Source of the DNA: JANYJZ01 sp964523395
Lineage (GTDB): Bacteria; Bacteroidota; Ignavibacteria; UBA10030; SZUA-254
DNA: 57,829 nucleotides
Assembly (NCBI GenBank): GCA_964523395.1
Contig: CAZFXS010000017.1
Coordinates: 1-57,829, forward strand
Direction of reading: 5' to 3'
Within the stretch, counting starts at the first letter, position 1, and every line of letters begins with the position of its first letter. The notes under the pieces were generated by a model, which saw only the letters and a program-made list of their open reading frames with translations, was not told where the DNA came from and did no database searches. The position numbers and the translations under genes are program-made. This document shows positions 1 to 6,774 of this stretch, piece by piece.

Positions 1-55
1 GAACCTCCAACCAGCTGATTACAAATCAGCTGCTCTACCGTTGAGCTACATCGGC
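1..55 (-). tRNA. tRNA-Thr (anticodon TGT), 3' part cut off by window edge
   Basis: Read on the minus strand, position 55 begins a 7-base acceptor strand GCCGATG, then TA, a D-stem GCTC/GAGC with an AACGGTA loop, and an anticodon stem GCTGA/TCAGC enclosing TTTGTAA. The central triplet TGT reads ACA codons, hence threonine. The variable region and GGTTC of the T arm reach the window edge, so the T arm and 3' acceptor strand lie outside. The fold is unambiguous; only the 3' third is unseen. Confidence 0.9.
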
Positions 56-276
56 ATGCTGATCAAAAAAAACAAAGGTCACCATTAAAAGACAAAAATT
101 CCCAGACATTCAGTTATCAATCTTCTTATAAAGTCTGCAAAATTTCATCAATTTAAGGGTTTTTTGTCGATACGAGGTAGGCCTTCGTAATTTAAGGCAA
201 GTAATATAATCTTTTTTTCGCTAATGTCAAACAATTTTTATGCCATCGGGCTAGATTCTGACAAGAAATGAAGTGT

Positions 277-2175
277 TTACATTCCCTTTCTTAATCTCTC
301 CTTGAATTCCAGTGCCTCTCTCCTTTCAGGCTGAATGGATAACGCCTGGTCAATGAGTTTCATTGCCCGGTCTTTCTCTCCCCGAACATTGGCATATGTG
401 GCGTGGTAGAGAAATGCCTGCGCGTACATCTGGACAACCCAATCAGCATACTTATTATGGGTTACAGAAGGGCGGTGAAATGTGAAATTCGGATCATCGA
501 AATTGCGCGCTACGTGATCGGGATATAGCCGCAATGCAAGCCCTGATGGCACACGTTGAAAACCCGTCGTGTATTGCAGTTCTATTTCATATGTTACATA
601 CACCGGTCGTGATACCAAATTCTTTTCTATAAAACTTCTGATAAGCCTTGCATACATATTCTCAATGAGTGAAGGATTATACGGAAGGTTGTTCTCAAAT
701 TTTTGAAGCTCAACAAGGTAAGCGTTAATTTCGGGCCTTGACTGAGCAATCAACCATGGATACATCTTTTCAAGTTGTTTGAAATACCACGAACGGCGCA
801 ACAGCTCTTTGTCAATAACGACTACGTCCGTGCGAACCTGTTCAATATGCTGAAGGTAATACGAAGCCGATACAAAATAATCCCACTGATACGATATGAT
901 AATTCCATTCGGCTCGATTGAATCAAACATATCAAGCGTATACTCCTCCACCAACCTCATATCATTGAGATTGACTCTAGAATAATGGGACCATCCGTTG
1001 AGCACGACTCCGCCAACTGCTAACACAAGAATAACTTTCCTTGCCGACGGTTGGTGTCGCAATATGAAAAGGTAACGTATGCCGGCACCCATAAATATCG
1101 CGACAGTAACAAATGCCAGCAAAAAGTAAGAATCAATATCATGAATATCATAATTTATGGCGTACAGCACGCAACCAAAAAAAAGCAACAGGGTGAACAC
1201 AAACATTTTCCTGTTACTTTTGAAAAAACTCCAGATACCGACAGGGACAAAAAGGAGGGCAAAGTAACCAAACTCCTCCGGGAGCATCTTCAAAAAATAG
1301 GTTAACTGTGTCCGTGCTGTTTCTGTAGAAGAAAACAGCCAGACGGCATATTGCTTTCCGCTCGTGTGCCTGAAGAACCGTTCAAAGTCGACAGGATTCC
1401 CCCAGTTCAACAACGGCTGTTCCGAAGCCCGATACGGCAGATATAAATAGACGGAGAGTCCAATTGCAAAAGGCAACATGAGCCCTGCTATTGTTTTCCA
1501 ACTTCCTGATTTGAAACCGTGGATAGAAAAGAATAAATACAGAAAAGCGGGAGCCAGGAAGATGGTTGACATGTGATTTGTAAATGACATTCCCAATAGG
1601 AAAGCGAAAAAATACCTGTAGAGATTCCCTGGTTCCCTGTCTGCCTTTCCATTTTGAGACGTCATATCAATGTACATGGCTTTTGCAAACAAAAAAAGCA
1701 ATGCTCCAAGAAAAACTACGTGAAGAGAATACACCTCAACTGAAACGGCTTGCGACCAATACGTTTCCGATAACCCCAGCATCAACGCGCCAAAACTGGC
1801 AGGCAGGTAAACATGAAAAGCTTTTTGCGTTGGAAGCATTTCTCCTTTTCTATTCGCGGCCAGAAATTCATCAAATAAGAATACAAGAAACTTGTAGAAT
1901 AGGAAAAGCCCGGCCGCACAAAGTAAACCTGACATTAAATTGAGTTTGAAAATTGTCCGTAGCCCAATAGGTGCATGTGCAAACATCCATCCTATTAACG
2001 TGAACAATGGATATCCCGTCGGATGAGCAATGCCGAGAGTTGTCGCTACAGTCGCTAATTCCCCGCTGTCAATAAAATTGACGGTAGGGCACATAGTCAG
2101 GAAATACACAATAAAACAGAGCACACTTAACCCGAGCCCTGTTAACAGTTGTATGTTGTGTTCTTTGATCTTCAA
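277..2175 (-). CDS. DUF2723 multi-pass membrane protein (TMEM260/GT-C-like)
   Basis: A 632-residue integral membrane protein. The N-terminus matches the DUF2723 pattern: a first membrane helix (about 10-28), then a loop with DSGEL (36-40, acidic residues D36 and E39) and HPTGYPL (51-57). About ten hydrophobic segments follow up to residue ~400, then a soluble C-terminus ending in a TPR-like helix pair. Members of this family are related to GT-C glycosyltransferases and eukaryotic TMEM260 O-mannosyltransferase; transfer of a lipid-linked sugar to exported proteins is an inference, and many T9SS genomes carry several copies. The start codon is TTG (2175); no ATG lies between it and the upstream stop at 2218-2220, so the exact start is uncertain. 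It is divergent from the EthD gene at 2323. Confidence 0.82.
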   Translation of the reverse strand: MKIKEHNIQLLTGLGLSVLCFIVYFLTMCPTVNFIDSGELATVATTLGIAHPTGYPLFTLIGWMFAHAPIGLRTIFKLNLMSGLLCAAGLFLFYKFLVFLFDEFLAANRKGEMLPTQKAFHVYLPASFGALMLGLSETYWSQAVSVEVYSLHVVFLGALLFLFAKAMYIDMTSQNGKADREPGNLYRYFFAFLLGMSFTNHMSTIFLAPAFLYLFFSIHGFKSGSWKTIAGLMLPFAIGLSVYLYLPYRASEQPLLNWGNPVDFERFFRHTSGKQYAVWLFSSTETARTQLTYFLKMLPEEFGYFALLFVPVGIWSFFKSNRKMFVFTLLLFFGCVLYAINYDIHDIDSYFLLAFVTVAIFMGAGIRYLFILRHQPSARKVILVLAVGGVVLNGWSHYSRVNLNDMRLVEEYTLDMFDSIEPNGIIISYQWDYFVSASYYLQHIEQVRTDVVVIDKELLRRSWYFKQLEKMYPWLIAQSRPEINAYLVELQKFENNLPYNPSLIENMYARLIRSFIEKNLVSRPVYVTYEIELQYTTGFQRVPSGLALRLYPDHVARNFDDPNFTFHRPSVTHNKYADWVVQMYAQAFLYHATYANVRGEKDRAMKLIDQALSIQPERREALEFKERLRKGM

Positions 2176-2259
2176 ATCTTTTTCAAAAAAAGACAGTAGA
2201 GTTTTAGGTTGGGAAATTTAGCAAATACTTTAAGGAAAATCCACATGACAATGTGATAT

Positions 2260-2288
2260 TTGATTCTTTATGCATGTCTCGGTATATT
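2260..2288 (+). promoter_or_regulatory. Candidate sigma70-like promoter for the EthD/crotonase pair
   Basis: TTGATT (2260-2265), 17-nt spacer, TATATT (2283-2288). Transcription would start near 2295, 28 nt before the ATG at 2323, which favours that ATG over the TTG at 2311. Confidence 0.5.
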
Positions 2289-2322
2289 GGCACATCGCAA
2301 TCAATAATCCTTGTGTAAACTT

Positions 2323-2625
2323 ATGATCAAACTCATAGCACAGTATCGCACACCAGAGGACGTAGCAGCGTTCGACAAACACTATCACGAAGTTCATATT
2401 CCGCTCGTCAAGAAAACTCCAGGGTTGAGAAAACTGGAAATCACTAAAATTACCGGTGCGCCAATGGGTGAATCAAAATACCATATGATGGCTGAGATGT
2501 ACTATGATTCGCTTGATGCCATGAACGCAGCGAATGCATCTCCTGAAGGTAAAGCCGTCGTACGCGATTTGATGTCGATTGCGGCTAATATTGTAACCGT
2601 TTTTTATGGTGAGGTCCAGCAATGA
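2323..2625 (+). CDS. EthD family protein
   Basis: A 100-residue single-domain alpha+beta barrel protein starting MIKLIAQYRTPED, with the family's central HYHEVHIPLVKKTPGL segment (dimeric ferredoxin-like fold, EthD/YCII-like). EthD proteins are named from the ethyl tert-butyl ether locus, but their reaction is generally unknown. ATG at 2323 is chosen over TTG at 2311 because the family begins at this point and the predicted promoter places the transcript start at about 2295. The stop overlaps the next start by four bases (ATGA), so it is probably translationally coupled to the crotonase and the two may act on the same acyl-CoA or cyclic substrate (inference). Confidence 0.8.
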   Translation: MIKLIAQYRTPEDVAAFDKHYHEVHIPLVKKTPGLRKLEITKITGAPMGESKYHMMAEMYYDSLDAMNAANASPEGKAVVRDLMSIAANIVTVFYGEVQQ

Positions 2626-3479
2626 GCAAATACTCGGGAAAAAAATCTGCCGCATTGAAATTCAGGAACATTCTTTACAAAAAATCAAACTGGCGCGCCA
2701 CAATAACAATTAACCGCCCTGAAGTTCATAACGCACTGGATTACACAACACTGATCGAATTAGGAAAAGCGTTCCAGGACGCAAGCTGGGATGACGAAGT
2801 CGCAGTCGTTGTTCTTACCGGCGCAGGTTCAAAAGCCTTCTGCACCGGCGCTGACATGAAAGAATGGAGTAAAGATTTTTTAAACACCCCTTCCGACTTT
2901 TACAAATGGATGGGCGTTTTTATAGAAACATTTGAACGATTGAGAAACATCGGTAAACCGACAGTCGCACGGTTGAACGGAATGGTGGTCGGCGGTGGGA
3001 ATGAACTTCAGATGTCGTGTGACCTTGCTATAGCTGCTGATGATATATTTATCAGACATGTCGGAGTAGCACGGGGAAGTGTCCCGGCGGCAGGAGCAAC
3101 GCAATGGCTTCCTCTCATCGTCGGTGACAGAAGGGCACGCGAAATCATTCTTCTTTGTGAACCAATACCCGCCAAAAAAGCATTGGAGTGGGGTTTAATT
3201 AATCGTGTCGTTCCCCGGAAAGATTTAAATAAAGCTGTCGATGAAATGGTTGACAAACTTATCAACAAACTGCCAGAGTCCACACGGTACGCTAAACAAC
3301 AGCTCAACTTCTGGCGCGACTTCTCTTGGTCTATGACTATCGGCCATCTCCGCGACTGGCTGACTGTTCACACAGGTTCAGCTGAAGTTGCCGAAGGAGT
3401 AAAAGCATTTGTCGAAAAGCGTGAAATAGATTATAAGAAGCTTCGTCGGTCACAAGTCCCGGCAAAACAAAAGAAATAG
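2622..3479 (+). CDS. Crotonase-fold (enoyl-CoA hydratase/isomerase) protein, atypical active site
   Basis: A 285-residue crotonase. The first oxyanion-hole strand is CTGADMKEW (74-82) and the second is GGGNELQMSCD (124-134). Glu128 aligns with the first catalytic Glu of enoyl-CoA hydratase (rat Glu144), but the second (rat Glu164, in GQPEI) is replaced here: the segment reads HVGVARGSVPAAGATQ with Gly at that place. Simple hydratase activity is therefore doubtful. The motif AKQQLNFWRD and the long C-terminus recall 1,4-dihydroxynaphthoyl-CoA synthase or oxocyclohexene-carbonyl-CoA hydrolase branches, which would suit a cyclic substrate; this is resemblance from memory only. It overlaps the EthD gene by ATGA. 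A second, canonical crotonase lies at 5625. Confidence 0.82.
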   Translation: MSKYSGKKSAALKFRNILYKKSNWRATITINRPEVHNALDYTTLIELGKAFQDASWDDEVAVVVLTGAGSKAFCTGADMKEWSKDFLNTPSDFYKWMGVFIETFERLRNIGKPTVARLNGMVVGGGNELQMSCDLAIAADDIFIRHVGVARGSVPAAGATQWLPLIVGDRRAREIILLCEPIPAKKALEWGLINRVVPRKDLNKAVDEMVDKLINKLPESTRYAKQQLNFWRDFSWSMTIGHLRDWLTVHTGSAEVAEGVKAFVEKREIDYKKLRRSQVPAKQKK

Positions 3480-3528
3480 TTTACCTAACTGTTCCGCTCA
3501 ACTGAACAAATACCAAGATCCGGAAATC

Positions 3529-5442
3529 GTGAACCTCATCAAACGTTTCCTTCTTCCGGCCGGCATCATTTCAATTTGTATTATTGCCGGCTTAGCGGCG
3601 TCTTCCCGGCCTGACAGTATTGCCATCTTCCTTCCCGGTACTCAACCCGGCAGTGTTGATACTATTCCTGCGGGCGGAGTGACCATTTGCAAACAGTGTC
3701 ATTATTCCACTTCCAGTATACGTCCGGTTATGGTATGGAAAGAATGGTCCGGCAGCATGATGGCACATGCTGCGCGCGACCCGATATTCTATTCCGCCCT
3801 CGCGATTGCAAACAAGTACGCTTCCATCACGGGCAACGGCGCGGGCGAATATTGCATTCGTTGTCATTCACCATCAGGATGGCTTGCCGGACGTTCGGAG
3901 GATATTTCAGGGCATTCACTCACCGGTACTGACTTCGATGGAGTCCAATGTGATTACTGCCATCGACTCGTTGATCCTGTTAATCCCGATTCTTCTATCT
4001 CTCCGTTGACATTTCCTGTCCCCGGTTATGGGAACGGCATGCATGTCATGCAGAGAACCTCAGAACCAAAGCGGGGCCCGTTCGACAGTCTTTCCGCCCC
4101 ACATGAAACAAAGTATGATCAGTTTCAAACGAAAAGCGAAATGTGCGGAGTGTGTCATGAGGTCAGCAACCCGTTGCACACCCAGGGACAAGACCGCATC
4201 TTCAAGTCGCCGCACGAGTACGCGCCAATTGAACGCACCTACAGCGAATGGCTGATGAGCTGGTATGCGACGCAAGGAGATTCCGGTACTTGTCAATCAT
4301 GCCATATGTCAAAGACAACCGGATACTTCTGCGTTTATTCATCATCACCGGCACAAACAATTGCGACACATGACCTTACCGGCGGCAATACTTTTGTCCC
4401 CGATATTCTTCCTGACTTCTGGCCTGGGCTTGATACTTCAGCTCTATCGGCAGGAAAACAACGTGCAACACTGATGCTGCAGCGTGCCGCAGAGCTGGAT
4501 GTAAACGCCTTTCGCCTCGGGGATACAGTCTACGCAAACGTAAGAATCACCAACCTCACCGGGCATAAATTACCGACCGGTTACCCGGACGGCCGCAGGA
4601 TGTGGATACAAATTGTGGGAACATCCGCAACCGGCGATACAATTTTTCAATCGGGCGAATACCATCAGGATTCTGCAATTCTTGTTCATGATGATCAGAT
4701 TAAAGTATATGAAGCACTGCCTGGTATCACTGATTCTACAGCAAATGTCTATGGCGTACAGCCGGGACCCTCATTTCATTTTATTTTGAACGATACGATA
4801 TTTTTCGACAACCGCATTCCTCCGAAAGGTTTTACTAATGCGGGATTCAGTTCACGTCTTGCCTCACCGGTGGGCGTGACCTATCCCGACAGCCAGTACT
4901 GGGATGATACGCACTACATCTTGCCGAAAGAAGTAACAAGCGTTTCCGCCATATTGTATTATCAAACAATAAGCAGAGAATATATTGAGTTCCTCCGCGA
5001 ACACAACATCGGAAACTTTTACGACTGGAATAATTGGGGGGACAAATTATATAATTCGTGGGAAGCACGTGGAAAGTCACGACCCGTTGCTATGGAGATG
5101 CAGTCCGTTGCCGTCGCCGATTCTCCTTCAGCAGTTTCTGAAAACGGAGGACTCCCTGCCAAAATCCATCTGTTTCAGAATTTTCCCAATCCGTTTAATC
5201 CGATAACAAATTTCGAATTTCGAATTCCCGCCTCATCGGCGGGCAGGTCGAATTTCGAATTTGTAAGCCTGAAGATTTATGATATGTTAGGGAAAGAAAT
5301 AGCATTTATCGTCAATAAAAACCTTCCACCCGGCAATCATACAATTTCGTGGAATGCCGGGGGGTTGCCGAGCGGAATCTATTTTTATAAATTAACTGTT
5401 GGAAAGTTCACTGAAACGAAGAAGATGGTGTTGATGAAATGA
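3529..5442 (+). CDS. Pentaheme c-type cytochrome with T9SS C-terminal sorting domain
   Basis: A 637-residue secreted protein with a GTG start, a signal peptide (hydrophobic core about 8-25), and five heme-binding CxxCH motifs: CKQCH (54-58), CIRCH (109-113), CDYCH (141-145), CGVCH (206-210) and CQSCH (255-259). This spacing resembles cytochrome c554/multiheme families. A beta-rich middle region follows, then a T9SS type-A sorting domain from QNFPNPFNP to the C-terminus (last ~90 residues). Known logic of the parts: hemes are attached in the periplasm, and the sorting domain directs export across the outer membrane, so a surface electron carrier is inferred. The sorting domain contains an unusual insert (see 5206-5264). 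It lies 49 nt after the crotonase with no obvious terminator between. Confidence 0.88.
   Translation: MNLIKRFLLPAGIISICIIAGLAASSRPDSIAIFLPGTQPGSVDTIPAGGVTICKQCHYSTSSIRPVMVWKEWSGSMMAHAARDPIFYSALAIANKYASITGNGAGEYCIRCHSPSGWLAGRSEDISGHSLTGTDFDGVQCDYCHRLVDPVNPDSSISPLTFPVPGYGNGMHVMQRTSEPKRGPFDSLSAPHETKYDQFQTKSEMCGVCHEVSNPLHTQGQDRIFKSPHEYAPIERTYSEWLMSWYATQGDSGTCQSCHMSKTTGYFCVYSSSPAQTIATHDLTGGNTFVPDILPDFWPGLDTSALSAGKQRATLMLQRAAELDVNAFRLGDTVYANVRITNLTGHKLPTGYPDGRRMWIQIVGTSATGDTIFQSGEYHQDSAILVHDDQIKVYEALPGITDSTANVYGVQPGPSFHFILNDTIFFDNRIPPKGFTNAGFSSRLASPVGVTYPDSQYWDDTHYILPKEVTSVSAILYYQTISREYIEFLREHNIGNFYDWNNWGDKLYNSWEARGKSRPVAMEMQSVAVADSPSAVSENGGLPAKIHLFQNFPNPFNPITNFEFRIPASSAGRSNFEFVSLKIYDMLGKEIAFIVNKNLPPGNHTISWNAGGLPSGIYFYKLTVGKFTETKKMVLMK
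5206..5264 (+). repeat. Palindromic insert inside the sorting-domain coding region
   Basis: The core is a perfect hairpin CCCGCC-TCATC-GGCGGG (5227-5243). It is flanked on both sides by ATTTCGAATT-type runs (5209-5226 and 5249-5262) that are roughly inverted relative to each other. In protein terms it gives NFEFRIPASSAGRSNFEFV where related domains here read a short strand such as IRFDLPEQANV. The reading frame is preserved. Confidence 0.6.
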
Positions 5443-5536
5443 GTGTGGGAGATGATGAGTAAAGAAAACGTGCTATTTTAGGGATTTTGGATGTTCGATT
5501 TCTGATGTTCGACTATAGTAAGCCAGATATAGTTCT

Positions 5537-5590
5537 CTCAAATACTTAAGTACTCATATACTCAAATTCTCAAATACTTAAATACTTTTT
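5537..5590 (+). repeat. AT-rich degenerate simple repeat
   Basis: Repeated variants of ctcaaatacttaa and actcatatactca fill the space between the cytochrome and the next crotonase gene. No ORF or clear hairpin is seen in 5443-5624. Confidence 0.5.
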
Positions 5591-5624
5591 TTCATTTTTA
5601 CTTTTAACTTTTTAATTGATTCTT

Positions 5625-6398
5625 ATGACCTACTCAACCATCCTCCTCACCAGGCAAGACGGCTACGCTCTTGTCCAATTCAACCGTCCCGATGTCCTCA
5701 ACGCTCTCAACATGAAACTCATGGAAGAACTTGTCGACGCATTTGAAGCTCTTGACAAGGATAACGATGTTCGATGTATTATCCTCACGGGAAATGAGAA
5801 AGCATTTGCCGCGGGGGCTGATATCAAAGAAATGGCAGATGCTTCAGCCGTAGAGATGCTTATTCGTGACCAGTTTGCGCGATGGGACAGAATCCGCAAG
5901 ATAAAAAAGCCGATCATCGCGGCGGTGAGCGGATTCGCTCTTGGCGGCGGTTGCGAGGTTGCGATGTCATGTGATATCATTATCGCCTCTGAGACAGCTA
6001 AATTCGGACAGCCGGAAATTAATATTGGGGTTATGCCGGGTGCAGGTGGCACACAACGTTTAACACGAGCAGTTGGCAAATACAAGGCAATGGAAATGGT
6101 CCTCACCGGTAAAATGATTTCAGGCGAGGAAGCAATGCGGTGGGGACTCGTGAACAAAGTCGTTCCGGTTGAATATTATCTTGAAGAAGCCAAAACACTC
6201 GCGGAGGAAATCGCCTCCAAACCTCCAGTTGCAGTCAGACTTGCGAAAGAAGCCGTCCTGAAATCATTCGATACCACAATCGAAGGCGGATTGGAATTCG
6301 AACGCAAGAACTTCTACCTCCTTTTCTCTTCCGAAGATCAAAAAGAAGGAATGAAAGCGTTCACGGAGAAACGAAAACCGGAATGGAAGGGAAAGTAA
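5625..6398 (+). CDS. Enoyl-CoA hydratase, canonical
   Basis: A 257-residue crotonase with full catalytic equipment: oxyanion-hole AAGADIKEM (62-70) and GGGCEVAM (107-114), and both catalytic glutamates, Glu111 (GCE) and Glu131 (GQPEI), followed by MPGAGGTQRL. It should hydrate short-chain trans-2-enoyl-CoA in beta-oxidation or butyrate/amino-acid catabolism. ATG 5625 is chosen over the TTG at 5616 because family members start with this MxYxTI pattern and the length of ~257 is usual. It is separated from its neighbours by 180-370 nt, so it is probably a single-gene unit. Confidence 0.92.
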   Translation: MTYSTILLTRQDGYALVQFNRPDVLNALNMKLMEELVDAFEALDKDNDVRCIILTGNEKAFAAGADIKEMADASAVEMLIRDQFARWDRIRKIKKPIIAAVSGFALGGGCEVAMSCDIIIASETAKFGQPEINIGVMPGAGGTQRLTRAVGKYKAMEMVLTGKMISGEEAMRWGLVNKVVPVEYYLEEAKTLAEEIASKPPVAVRLAKEAVLKSFDTTIEGGLEFERKNFYLLFSSEDQKEGMKAFTEKRKPEWKGK

Positions 6399-6774
6399 CA
6401 GCTGATAAAGCAGATGGCAACGGACTAACGGATATAAGCATTAAAAATAAGAAATACCGTAACCGGATTTAAGTCTAAACTACCAATTAATCAATTACTT
6501 TTGACCAGCTATTGATTACTGTTTACCTGGCAAGGCTCATCATTTTGTAAATAAAGACTCTTCTTAAAAGTCCATCCCTCTTAAAGGATATCCTTTCATC
6601 CCACGCCTTTTGCCTAATCCCCTGTTATTCCTACTGTTAATTTCAGACTCAATGCTCTAAAAAATTTTAATATTTTTTAACAAACATTCACACAACAAAT
6701 CCTTCCCTTTCTCGTACACTCCGGCAGTATTGAGCTCTTTTTCATCCATGATCACAACTGCCGGGGAACTCTGT
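6399..6774. other. Intergenic region, AT-rich, with one perfect palindrome
   Basis: No gene is seen. The only structure noted is a perfect 14-bp palindrome AAAGGATATCCTTT (6583-6596), a possible operator. An A/T-rich run at 6658-6690 may hold the promoter for the next gene, but no convincing -35/-10 pair was found. Confidence 0.4.
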
